Of a stretch of 12,995 nt of DNA, positions 6,658-12,995 are shown piece by piece (the first letter of the stretch is position 1; each line of letters begins with the position of its first letter). The stretch comes from Candidatus Poseidoniaceae archaeon. GTDB lineage: Archaea; Thermoplasmatota; Poseidoniia; Poseidoniales; Poseidoniaceae. The position numbers and the translations under genes are program-made. The stretch is from NCBI GenBank assembly GCA_013329865.1, contig DUJJ01000094.1:1-12995 (forward strand), given 5' to 3'. A model generated the notes under the pieces. It saw only the letters and a list, made by a program, of their open reading frames with translations. It did not search any database and was not told the origin of the DNA.

Positions 6658-7503
6658 CTACCTACTCCGGAATATAACTGATGAACCCGCTTGAACAAAT
6701 TGACCCTTGGGGAATTGAGGGTTAGCTGATTCCGCAGATTCAACGACTGGTTCAAACAAGTTGGCTGGCACTCTGATATCAACCCGCGAACCTAATCTAA
6801 TCATTCCATACCTTTGACCTCTTCGCAGTTCATCGCCAATATTTGTCCATGGGACTATTGTCCGAGCAAAAGCGCCAGAGATTTGACAGACTTCGATACG
6901 TAAGCCATCGGCCGCTTGAAATACTGTCCTGACTCGTTCATTGTGCTCACTTTCTTTTTTCATTGCTCGTAAAAATGGCCCTCGTTTACGACCAAGCCCA
7001 GTGCGGTGTTCCATTCGCTCAATTATCGCGGCACAAGGTGAGCGATTTACGTGGACATCCAGTGGTGACATAAATATCGCGACCCTAAACACATCTGTTG
7101 GTGCTTCTTGACCGCCCTCTACTGGCACAAACCTTTGTTCGGTAGCAAAATTTTGCGGTTCTGGTAAGGCTTCTGGATACCACGGTCCGCTCAGTTCGTC
7201 GACCTCAATTTTCGATGATTTTGTTTCATCTGCAGTTGGTCTTCTTCCGGTCGCGCGTTCTCGTCGAACGAACATTACGTGACCATCAGCGGGTGAAACG
7301 ATTACGCCTTCCTCAACGGGGATTTTGCGGCCCGGATCGCGCCAAAAGTTCACAAAAAAGGCTGAAGCCATCCAGCACAATACCCCGAATAGGTGCATCA
7401 GTCCGTTGAGTGAATCAATCATTACTCCAATGATAATCGCACTTGAACCCATCATGAAGGTGATTAGCACTGGGGCATGGCCGCCCCTTGCAAGGCCGCC
7501 CAT
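6658..7503 (-). CDS. asd: Phosphatidylserine/archaetidylserine decarboxylase proenzyme (PSD-A type)
   Basis: A 281-residue membrane-associated pyruvoyl enzyme that decarboxylates phosphatidylserine, or in archaea archaetidylserine, to the ethanolamine lipid. The N-terminus has two hydrophobic segments (about 12-29 and 33-52) followed by FWRDPGR. Family motifs are SPADGHV (70-76) with Asp73, the core MSPLDVHVNRSP (145-156) with His151, a basic segment, and GMIRLGSRVDI (233-243). Self-cleavage should occur between Gly238 and Ser239, making the beta chain and a pyruvoyl-capped alpha chain of about 43 residues. LGSR instead of LGST marks the short PSD-A subfamily. An insert of about 45 residues (85-130) sits between the PADG motif and the core, longer than in the typical 200-230-aa members. 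The SD AGGTGA (7508-7513) overlaps the stop of the upstream coiled-coil gene, indicating translational coupling. The lipid substrate is inferred from the archaeal setting. Confidence 0.9.
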   Translation of the reverse strand: MGGLARGGHAPVLITFMMGSSAIIIGVMIDSLNGLMHLFGVLCWMASAFFVNFWRDPGRKIPVEEGVIVSPADGHVMFVRRERATGRRPTADETKSSKIEVDELSGPWYPEALPEPQNFATEQRFVPVEGGQEAPTDVFRVAIFMSPLDVHVNRSPCAAIIERMEHRTGLGRKRGPFLRAMKKESEHNERVRTVFQAADGLRIEVCQISGAFARTIVPWTNIGDELRRGQRYGMIRLGSRVDIRVPANLFEPVVESAESANPQFPKGQFVQAGSSVIFRSR

Positions 7504-7507
7504 TGTC

Positions 7508-7513
7508 TCACCT
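7508..7513 (-). promoter_or_regulatory. Shine-Dalgarno AGGTGA of the decarboxylase gene, overlapping the upstream stop
   Basis: AGGTGA on the minus strand lies four bases before ATG 7503 and shares two bases with the TAG stop of the coiled-coil gene. This arrangement suggests termination-reinitiation coupling and fixes the start. Confidence 0.7.
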
Positions 7514-8330
7514 AGTTGTCAGCCCAGGGATCTTCATCATCGCCCCATGTGGGCGCCGGAGCAGGTGCTGGTGTATCTTCTGCAGGCGCTTCTTCCGCCG
7601 GCACATCTTCCGCTGCTGCTGCTTCCGCACCGGATTCTGCTTCTGTAGCCTCTTCTGTGGCTTTCTCAATCGCTTCATCAACTTGCTCTGCATCAGCAGA
7701 CTCTTCTGTTGAGCCCATCGGTTTTGAATTGATTTCTTCAGCCTGTTCCACTGTCATTTCGGCAGCCCGTGCATCGACCATTTCATCGACGCGTTCTTCG
7801 AACGCTCTCGCCATGTGCTGGGACTTACGCTCAGCTTCAACTGCTCGTTCAATCATTTCATAGCGCTCCTTAATCGCCTTGTTCAAATCTTCGAACAGGG
7901 TCATATGGGAAACATACCAATCGTCTCTGACCTTCATTTCAGCAACTGCGAGTTTCAAATCGTCGTCAAGTTCTGTTGCAATGTTGAATATTTTACCGAG
8001 ACGGTCTTTCTCACGCGAATATTTTTCTTCCATTTTCTCAAGTTCAGGCTCAAGGTGTTCCACTCTCTTATCAGCCTTAGTTGCCTTCATTTCGAGATCT
8101 CTGATGCGGAAGTCCTTCTCTGCAATAAGCGATTCTTGGGCCTCTTTCTCTATTTCTCTCTCGATGATTTCCTTTTCTAAAACTTCAATTTCTGCTCTCG
8201 CATCTAACAGGTCTTTTTCTTGACCCTCATATGCTGCGAATAATTTCTGCAGCCTTTCGGTTTCAGTAGCAAGTGCATCTTCAAGTTCACTAATTCGAAT
8301 CTCTGGAGTTATTGTTCCCTCATCCGCCAT
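7512..8330 (-). CDS. Long coiled-coil protein with Ala/Glu/Pro-rich linker and acidic Trp-containing tail
   Basis: A 272-residue protein without a recognised enzyme domain. Residues about 8-198 are dense in Glu, Lys, Leu and Ile with heptad-like spacing (LEDALATETERLQKL, then repeated E-K-E-I blocks), interrupted near 130-150 by a less charged patch (DDWYVSHMTLFEDLN), so two coiled-coil rods with a hinge are likely. Residues 205-260 form a low-complexity Ala/Glu/Pro linker, and the protein ends in TWGDDEDPWADN, an acidic peptide with two tryptophans that looks like a docking motif. There is no signal peptide or membrane helix, so it should be cytoplasmic. The frame extends 15 codons upstream, but ATG 8330 has AGGTGAT (8334-8340) just before it. 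It precedes the lipid decarboxylase by 8 nt; a role in organising membrane, envelope or division machinery is possible but unproven. The serine-rich opposite-strand frame is a shadow of this composition. Confidence 0.85.
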   Translation of the reverse strand: MADEGTITPEIRISELEDALATETERLQKLFAAYEGQEKDLLDARAEIEVLEKEIIEREIEKEAQESLIAEKDFRIRDLEMKATKADKRVEHLEPELEKMEEKYSREKDRLGKIFNIATELDDDLKLAVAEMKVRDDWYVSHMTLFEDLNKAIKERYEMIERAVEAERKSQHMARAFEERVDEMVDARAAEMTVEQAEEINSKPMGSTEESADAEQVDEAIEKATEEATEAESGAEAAAAEDVPAEEAPAEDTPAPAPAPTWGDDEDPWADN

Positions 8331-8333
8331 ACA

Positions 8334-8340
8334 ATCACCT
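8334..8340 (-). promoter_or_regulatory. Shine-Dalgarno AGGTGAT deciding the coiled-coil gene start
   Basis: AGGTGAT on the minus strand, three bases before ATG 8330, is a near-perfect complement of the expected archaeal anti-SD CACCUCC. It argues for this start over the upstream in-frame codon at 8375. The 97-bp gap to the aminopeptidase stop should contain the promoter, but I see no clear TATA box there. Confidence 0.7.
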
Positions 8341-8427
8341 GGAGTATATCCTCTTGAATAACCCCACTCATACACACCATATCAAAGGAACGCCTCATTA
8401 GGTCAAGATTATTCAGTTAACAATTCA

Positions 8428-9384
8428 TTACAAATTATCTGTCGCTACAACCAATTCCCTGGCAATGCTGGTCTCACCCATCGAGTGGCCAGCATCTGGG
8501 ACAATTATCAGGTTGCTTTTTGGCAACTTTTTGTGTAATTGCCATGCACTAACAGTTGGACATACCATGTCATAACGTCCCTGAACTATGGTCACTGGTA
8601 TGTGGCTAATCCTGTCACAATTGTCAAGGATATACCCATCATCAACAAAAATCCCGTTGATAAAATAGTGACATTCAATTCTCGCAAACGCCACTGCAAA
8701 GTCTAAATCGTCGGCTTTTTCCAGATATTCTGGATCAGGAAATAGTCGGCTAGTAGCCATTTCCCAGCGCGTCCATTGTTTCGCTGCAGCCCTCCTGACA
8801 TTAACATCGGCGCTGGTAAGTCTTGAGTAGTATGCCGCTATTAAGTCGCCTTGTTCCCCCTCAGGGATATGATTTTGGTATGGCTCAAAAGCATCTGGAA
8901 AGACATGGCTAGCGCCTTGTTGATAGAACCAGTGAAGTTCACTTTTCCGACATGTGAAAATACCTCTTAGAGTTAGACTAAGCACCTTTGTCGGATGGTT
9001 TTGAGCATATATCAAACCTAATGTTGAGCCCCAAGAGCCACCGAATACGTGCCATTTTTCAATTCCGAGGTGTTGTCTTAAAGATTCAATATCTGCAACC
9101 GAATTGTGCGTGTTATTTTCTGCTAATTCTGCGTATGGGGTGGACTTACCACAGCCTCGTTGGTCGAATTGAATAATATCAAATTTATTGGGGTCAAAAT
9201 ATTGCCGATAAGACGGTTGTGAGCCGCCTCCGGGGCCGCCATGAATCACGATTACTGGATGGCCACTGGGATTGCCACTACGCTCCCAAAAGATAGTGTG
9301 TAAAGTGGATACTGGCAGCATTCCTGTTGCATGAGGGTCGATTTGTGGATACAATATGCTGGTGAGTTCAGCGCTTTCAGACAT
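8428..9384 (-). CDS. pip: Prolyl aminopeptidase (alpha/beta hydrolase, peptidase family S33)
   Basis: A 318-residue serine peptidase that removes N-terminal proline from peptides. The oxyanion motif HGGPGGG (48-54), FDQRGCGKS (73-81, the family's DQRG-GxS block), and nucleophile elbow GGSWGS (115-120, Ser117) are all present. Asp272 (QGRYDMVCP) and His300 (DAGHS) complete the triad. The cap-domain segment WxxWE (204-208) and the length match bacterial monomeric Pip, which is cytoplasmic; no signal peptide is visible. It probably works at the end of protein or peptide degradation, fitting a peptide-consuming heterotroph. The frame is open to 9426, but ATG 9384 gives the normal N-terminus and has a TATA-like box 30 nt upstream with no SD, implying an almost leaderless mRNA. 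It stands as its own unit, with gaps of about 100 bp on both sides. Bacterial-like sequence suggests an old horizontal transfer. Confidence 0.93.
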   Translation of the reverse strand: MSESAELTSILYPQIDPHATGMLPVSTLHTIFWERSGNPSGHPVIVIHGGPGGGSQPSYRQYFDPNKFDIIQFDQRGCGKSTPYAELAENNTHNSVADIESLRQHLGIEKWHVFGGSWGSTLGLIYAQNHPTKVLSLTLRGIFTCRKSELHWFYQQGASHVFPDAFEPYQNHIPEGEQGDLIAAYYSRLTSADVNVRRAAAKQWTRWEMATSRLFPDPEYLEKADDLDFAVAFARIECHYFINGIFVDDGYILDNCDRISHIPVTIVQGRYDMVCPTVSAWQLHKKLPKSNLIIVPDAGHSMGETSIARELVVATDNL

Positions 9385-9410
9385 GATTCTTGGTTGGGTT
9401 GATAGTTGGT

Positions 9411-9417
9411 AATATTT
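9411..9417 (-). promoter_or_regulatory. TATA-like box of the prolyl aminopeptidase gene
   Basis: AAATATT (minus strand) is centred about 30 nt upstream of ATG 9384. No purine-rich SD lies between them, consistent with a very short leader. Assigned by position and composition only. Confidence 0.4.
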
Positions 9418-9487
9418 CGCCTTCAAGGCTTAGCTTTGATACCTGGGGGTCGATGGTTGGTTGTGATAACGCGGTAAATGAACCAAT

Positions 9488-10678
9488 TCAGTCTAGTGAC
9501 TGGACAAATTTGTCAGTATCAATCGGGACGTAGAAGAGCCGCTTTTCCTCATCTTGAATTTCAACCCTGTAAGGATTACCAGCATCCCAGCATTGCAAAA
9601 TTTTCGCTTTGGCGTAACCACCAATGTTGGCCAATACTATATCGCCGACATTGAAGCGTAAATCCTCTGCTTGACAATTTAGAAACCCTTGCTCCAGCAT
9701 TTTATGGTCTAGGTTGCGACCGATGAAGACAAATCTACACACGCGCTCTTCATCTTCTTTCCACTGGGCAACTTCATCACTATAGTCGCCGCTAAATAAC
9801 ATATGAACGCCTTGAAAGATATACTTTTTCTGCATCCCTTTTACCGATAATACACCTTTGTAACGGAATAAGTCTTGCCCAAACTCTCGCATTAAGTTTC
9901 CAATCCACAAGTGCAGTTTGTTGATGTTGAGATCACCAGTGAAAATCGCACTCATCGAGGTTACCTCCTGGTCGTGTTCATGTTCTGCTTCGATATCCAA
10001 GAACTCAGGATCCATCTGCAAAGTTTTCTCCAAATCAAATGCACCTATGTTAATCAACTCACTAGGTGAGATTATGCTGTTTTCTGTGTGGTAAATCGGC
10101 GTAAAAGCGTTGATTGATTTAATTCTATTCTGAACTTCTTCAATTTCTTCGTCGGAGACTAAGTCGATTTTATTTAGCAGTATTCGGTCAGCAAACGCTA
10201 ATTGCTCGACCGCTTCGTTCTCAATACCCTCAGGTTTCTCGTCATCGAGATGAGGGATGATATGTTTCGCGTCGACAACGGTAACTATCCCGTCTAATTT
10301 GTACCGGTCAACAATTCCCTCGTCAACAAAAAATGTCTGGGCAACTGGTGCTGGATCTGCAAGTCCTGTCGTTTCAATCAAAACACCATCGAAGTCCTTG
10401 ATTCTATCATACAAATTGTGCAATAGCTGAGTTAGATCACCTCGAACAGTACAGCATATACATCCATTCATCACCTCGATGATACTCTCCTCAGAAGTTT
10501 CAACCAAAATATTCTCGTCAATACCTACTTCGCCAAATTCATTCTCTATCACCGCAAATTTCATTTTGTGCTCGGTAGAAGAAAGTATGTGGTTTAACAG
10601 CGTTGTCTTACCTGAGCCAAGGAAGCCTGTTAGCACTGTTACTGGTATCTGTCTTTCGACCAATTCGCTACTAGTCAT
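9488..10678 (-). CDS. COG0523/CobW-family GTPase (putative metallochaperone) with C-terminal extension
   Basis: A 396-residue G3E-family P-loop GTPase. Walker A is GFLGSGKTT (18-26), the metal-binding CxCC motif is CICC (73-76), then ETTGLADP (102-109), VVDAKH (134-139) and guanine-recognising NKID (169-172). A CobW C-terminal domain follows (about 240-337). The family hands Zn, Co, Ni or other metals to client proteins; the metal here cannot be told, and the linker has only a minor acidic/His patch (AEHEHDQE, 231-238) rather than a long His tract. Beyond the usual domain is a roughly 55-residue module (about 342-396, [10 protein letters not shown]..., ending in YVPIDTDKF) that looks like a small beta-barrel. 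I recall similar tails on algal COG0523 proteins. ATG 10678 has a TATA box 26 nt upstream and no SD, implying a leaderless mRNA. The gene diverges from dsrE-like across 102 bp. Confidence 0.9.
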   Translation of the reverse strand: MTSSELVERQIPVTVLTGFLGSGKTTLLNHILSSTEHKMKFAVIENEFGEVGIDENILVETSEESIIEVMNGCICCTVRGDLTQLLHNLYDRIKDFDGVLIETTGLADPAPVAQTFFVDEGIVDRYKLDGIVTVVDAKHIIPHLDDEKPEGIENEAVEQLAFADRILLNKIDLVSDEEIEEVQNRIKSINAFTPIYHTENSIISPSELINIGAFDLEKTLQMDPEFLDIEAEHEHDQEVTSMSAIFTGDLNINKLHLWIGNLMREFGQDLFRYKGVLSVKGMQKKYIFQGVHMLFSGDYSDEVAQWKEDEERVCRFVFIGRNLDHKMLEQGFLNCQAEDLRFNVGDIVLANIGGYAKAKILQCWDAGNPYRVEIQDEEKRLFYVPIDTDKFVQSLD

Positions 10679-10700
10679 AATTTCTGCTAAATCAACATCA

Positions 10701-10707
10701 TATATAA
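10701..10707 (-). promoter_or_regulatory. TATA box of the COG0523 gene (leaderless promoter)
   Basis: TTATATA on the minus strand (within CGATTATATATGATG) is centred about 26 nt upstream of ATG 10678, the spacing expected between an archaeal TATA box and the transcription start. Transcription should therefore begin at or within a base or two of the start codon. No SD is present. Confidence 0.6.
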
Positions 10708-10780
10708 TCGAGAGTAAATCACCAAACAGCTATCATGCTGCTCGCAATAACTCAATATGCTTTAATCGATACGAGGTGGT

Positions 10781-11179
10781 ATGGTTAAGAGGTTTTTTGT
10801 GAAGATTGTGACGAGTCCAGAAGTTGATTTGACGAAATGTGTAGTTGGCATTGCCTGTGCTGCTCAAGCAGTTAATGACGGCTATGATGTTGACGTATTT
10901 TTCGCCGGAGACGGCGTAAAAATGTTACACTCAGAGTTTATTGATAAGGTAAATAGTACTGGCGCATTCCCCGACGGTTTACTCCATGAGATGCTAAAAA
11001 CAATAACTGACGGTGCGGAAAATATCTATTGTTCGACCCAATCACAAGCTGCCAACGGTGTAACTAAGGAAAATGCCGATGAAAAGCTCGTTGATGGATA
11101 TGAGGACTGGATGACATGGAGTGGCCCAGTTGGCGTAATCGAGCTCAGTGCAAATTCAGATACCCAGTTAGTTTACTGA
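10781..11179 (+). CDS. DsrE-like sulfur-relay family protein
   Basis: A 132-residue cytoplasmic protein with the DsrE/DsrF Rossmann-like pattern: a first strand FFVKIVTSP, helix [18 protein letters not shown], strand [14 protein letters not shown] (37-49), and a second-half strand ending [13 protein letters not shown] (82-94). Cys84 is where DsrE-family proteins carry the persulfide-bearing cysteine; Cys20 and Cys26 are extra. The family moves sulfur (tRNA thiolation, sulfur oxidation) or acts in poorly known ways; no tus or dsr partners are visible here, so the role is open. GAGGTG (10773-10778) lies two bases before ATG, close but plausible as an SD. A methyltransferase gene follows after 42 nt, and a metal-chaperone GTPase diverges on the other side. 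Confidence 0.72.
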   Translation: MVKRFFVKIVTSPEVDLTKCVVGIACAAQAVNDGYDVDVFFAGDGVKMLHSEFIDKVNSTGAFPDGLLHEMLKTITDGAENIYCSTQSQAANGVTKENADEKLVDGYEDWMTWSGPVGVIELSANSDTQLVY

Positions 11180-11192
11180 CTAGATACGACGA

Positions 11193-11198
11193 TTTATT
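11193..11198 (+). promoter_or_regulatory. TATA-like box of the methyltransferase gene
   Basis: TTTATT is centred about 26 nt before ATG 11222, and the leader lacks any SD. This suggests the methyltransferase has its own leaderless promoter inside the 42-nt gap after the DsrE-like gene. Confidence 0.42.
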
Positions 11199-11221
11199 GA
11201 CTGCATTAACGAGCGCATGCT

Positions 11222-11845
11222 ATGAGTAGAAGACCTGCTACTGAGGTGTTTCATGATTGGGCGTTGATTGGCAAGGATGAGGGCATGGAAAGAGGACATG
11301 CATTTGCTGTAAATGAAATGCTAGAATTCCTCTTTAAACAGGCTGAGGACATGCCAGCCAAATTCTCTGCAATTGATGTTGGGTGCGGGAACGGTTGGGT
11401 TGTTCGACTCTTGAAGAACCACTCTGCTTGTGGTTATGCTGAGGGTATTGACGGGGCTTCTGCAATGATTGAAAAGGCTAAGTCAATCGACCCTGATGGC
11501 AACTACTCAAAATGTCTCTTGCCAGGGTTCGAGCCGTCAAGAAAATATGATTTTTTACATTCTATGGAATTTTTATACTATCTTGATGATCCACAGAATA
11601 TGCTCAAAGTATTTTTTGAACAATGGATTCATCCGGGTGGGTGGGCTGTTATCGGCATCGATCACTATCGTGAAAATGAGGAAAGCCTAACCTGGCCTGA
11701 ACATGTTGGGGTAAACATGACTACACTGAGTATAAACCAATGGCTTGAAGCCTGGGGCGCTGCTGGTTTCTCTAATATCAAACATTGGCAAACTGGTAAA
11801 AAATTAGCAGAGACGTTAATCATCGCTGGTCAGAAATTGAGTTAA
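11222..11845 (+). CDS. Class I SAM-dependent methyltransferase, substrate unknown
   Basis: A 207-residue soluble enzyme with a seven-strand Rossmann methyltransferase core. Motif I is IDVGCGNGW (51-59), the acidic residue at the end of strand 2 is Asp77 (GIDGASAMIEKAK), motif post-II is KYDFLHSMEFLYYLDDP (108-124), and motif III is HPGGWAVIGID (137-147). The pattern resembles UbiE/Methyltransf_11 small-molecule methylases, but the acceptor cannot be named. The N-terminal 45 residues include the HDWALIGKDEGME and HAFAVNEML helices that often cover the active site in this group. ATG 11222 lacks an SD and has a TATA-like box 26 nt upstream, so leaderless initiation is likely. Its last 26 bases overlap the 3' end of the convergent nuclease gene. 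Confidence 0.88.
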   Translation: MSRRPATEVFHDWALIGKDEGMERGHAFAVNEMLEFLFKQAEDMPAKFSAIDVGCGNGWVVRLLKNHSACGYAEGIDGASAMIEKAKSIDPDGNYSKCLLPGFEPSRKYDFLHSMEFLYYLDDPQNMLKVFFEQWIHPGGWAVIGIDHYRENEESLTWPEHVGVNMTTLSINQWLEAWGAAGFSNIKHWQTGKKLAETLIIAGQKLS

Positions 11846-12995
11846 TTTCGGTTTCTATTATCGAATCTATGGCATTGCAGGTAAAACACTGTTGCCCATC
11901 AGAGGCTGAACAACTATTCGGCTCCTCTACCACTGATGGTTCTGCTGATAGTTTTGCTATCCACTCGAGGTGTAGAAGTAAATCACGCTTGGTAGTTTCA
12001 AATTCTTCTTTGGTTAATTCAACACATCTACCAGATGCAGCAATCAAAATTGCTGGTGGTAAAATTTCTCGGCGTTCTGGTTCTGGTTTATCGGACTCTA
12101 TCGCCTCGAGGGCGAGCGAGTAAAGGGTGAGTTGTAGCTTATGCTTTCGCAGTATTTTTTCCTCAGCAGAGGTTTGAGGATATTTGCTTAATGGGTCACC
12201 TTGAATTACCTGCAGAGCAGAGCCTTCATTTGGATTATCTTGGTTGAAATCCCCTCTGCAGCCCGTAGTTTTCAGATCAACTACCTGTAATAAGCCGCGC
12301 TCGTTTGCGTCTCTAAAGGCTAAAACTAAATCTGCTCGGCCATCAAAACTGACCTCGACACCTGTTACCTCTGCAAGCTTTTTGAAACCGTGAATAGTGA
12401 AGCCTAATCGATAGGTTTCATTTAGGTCAATTTTATGTTTGAAGAAAAATGGCAATTCTGTCCTCAATCCTTCTGGGGTCCGATTATGATATGTTTGACC
12501 TAATGAAAATTTACCAATTAAGCCTTGGTTAACCAACTTCGCCAGATGTATCAAGCGTTCTTTCATCATCACTGCCCTAGTCTTATCAAACCCTTCTGCA
12601 GAAAGGGAAATTCCTTCTTCCAACAGCACATCTTCAACTAATTTTGGATCCAGTAAATCGTTTGTATTCTTGTTTTCGAAGGTTTTTGGTAGTGGAAGTA
12701 CAGGCGGCTGGTTCTTTTCGAACGGATTTTCCAGCCCGAGTTCCAATAATCTATGCATGAGTAACCCGAATAATTTTGGCTCGCAATACAAATCCTCCGT
12801 GGTTTGGTTTGAGAATTCTAAATCCCTTATTTTCAACATCGTTGGCAGCCAGCCTTTGACCTCTGAAATCCAATAGCCTCGTTTACAATTAAAACTCGTA
12901 TCCAGATCATTTGGACTCAATCTTATCTTATGCCGGACCGCAAATATTGGTTGTTCACCAACCGGTGAATCAGCAAAGTTCTTGACCGCCATCGC
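11820..12995 (-). CDS. PD-(D/E)XK (RecB/AddB/Cas4-like) nuclease domain protein, 5' end at window edge
   Basis: At least 390 residues of a RecB-family nuclease. Active-site landmarks, counted from the ATG at 12992, are LMHRLLE (His80), FDGRADLVL (Asp221), VVDLKTT (Asp239, Lys241) and the QLTLYSLALE helix (Gln287, Tyr291). Four cysteines sit where Fe-S nucleases bind a 4Fe-4S cluster: Cys36 (NCKRGYW) before the fold, and Cys361, Cys369, Cys372 near the C-terminus. The C-x7-C-x2-C spacing runs opposite to the CxxC-x5-C of Cas4 proteins I recall. The frame stays open to the window edge, so the ATG may be internal and this may be the C-terminal nuclease of a longer helicase-nuclease; the sequence just before the Cys36 region does not look like a natural start. 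A role in recombination or repair end-processing is likely. No cas genes or CRISPR repeats are nearby, so a CRISPR role is not supported. Confidence 0.78.
   Translation of the reverse strand, partial: AMAVKNFADSPVGEQPIFAVRHKIRLSPNDLDTSFNCKRGYWISEVKGWLPTMLKIRDLEFSNQTTEDLYCEPKLFGLLMHRLLELGLENPFEKNQPPVLPLPKTFENKNTNDLLDPKLVEDVLLEEGISLSAEGFDKTRAVMMKERLIHLAKLVNQGLIGKFSLGQTYHNRTPEGLRTELPFFFKHKIDLNETYRLGFTIHGFKKLAEVTGVEVSFDGRADLVLAFRDANERGLLQVVDLKTTGCRGDFNQDNPNEGSALQVIQGDPLSKYPQTSAEEKILRKHKLQLTLYSLALEAIESDKPEPERREILPPAILIAASGRCVELTKEEFETTKRDLLLHLEWIAKLSAEPSVVEEPNSCSASDGQQCFTCNAIDSIIETEINSISDQR

Noticed and set aside
7508..7693. Basic Lys/Gln/Arg-rich 61-codon frame on the minus strand
   Set aside because: It is a frame-shifted reading of the same GC-rich low-complexity tail, without a ribosome site.
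7620..7720. Imperfect GC-rich repeats (gctgctgctg, cttctgtgg and similar)
   Set aside because: They are codon-level low complexity from Ala/Glu runs, not an independent repeat element.
7516..7863. Serine/alanine-rich plus-strand open frame of 115 codons
   Set aside because: It is the antisense shadow of the Ala/Glu/Pro-rich tail of the coiled-coil gene, which has its own SD and coupled neighbour.
11527..11541. GGTTCGAGCC, another T-arm-like string
   Set aside because: It is inside the methyltransferase coding region with no cloverleaf partners.
11820..12995. CRISPR-associated Cas4
   Set aside because: The protein is too long, the cysteine order differs, and there are no cas genes or repeat array in the window.

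Overview
The window looks like a stretch of a planktonic archaeon, most likely a marine Thermoplasmatota (Marine Group II / Poseidoniales-like) genome. This is inference from four things: an archaeosine-synthase radical SAM protein (RaSEA), an archaeal-type YchF GTPase, TATA elements about 26-30 nt upstream of start codons that lack Shine-Dalgarno (SD) sites, and a membrane protein ending in EF-hands and a SAP-like domain. Bacterial-looking enzymes (prolyl aminopeptidase, PSD-A-type decarboxylase, COG0523 GTPase) fit a surface-ocean archaeon rich in acquired genes. I see no rRNA, tRNA, CRISPR array, insertion sequence or phage gene. Coding density is very high, and the longest gene-free stretch is about 100 bp.

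Layout. Positions 1-1191 hold the 3' part of a fused chorismate-utilising enzyme and glutamine amidotransferase (PabB-PabA or TrpE-TrpG type, + strand). It is followed by a small zinc-ribbon two-helix membrane protein (1229-1615). Facing it, with stop codons abutting, is a long minus-strand block read from about 9.4 kb down to 1.6 kb: prolyl aminopeptidase, coiled-coil protein, phosphatidylserine/archaetidylserine decarboxylase, RaSEA, then after a 90-bp gap carrying two dyads an 89-aa two-helix protein, a 732-aa polytopic protein, and YchF. Further right a COG0523 GTPase (minus) diverges from a DsrE-like protein and a SAM methyltransferase (both plus). The last gene (minus, cut by the window edge) is a PD-(D/E)XK nuclease domain with four candidate Fe-S cysteines.

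The most interesting item is the 732-aa membrane protein. Its hydrophobic part matches the helix-loop landmarks of heme-copper oxidase subunit I (cbb3/ba3-like), but every position where a heme or CuB histidine should stand appears to be aromatic: Phe110, Trp257, Phe299-Phe300, Phe391 and Phe393. A 'metal-free oxidase' scaffold fused to two textbook EF-hands and a SAP-like domain, preceded in its operon by an 89-aa two-helix protein, would be a previously undescribed membrane system. Automated annotation could easily mislabel it as a terminal oxidase. The alignment was done by eye from remembered family motifs and needs profile or structure comparison.

Translation signals fall into two classes. 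Lead genes (COG0523, methyltransferase, prolyl aminopeptidase) have a TATA-like box and no SD, implying leaderless mRNAs. Internal operon genes carry GGTGA/AGGTGA/AGGCGAT sites 3-6 nt before ATG, and these sites were used to choose several starts.
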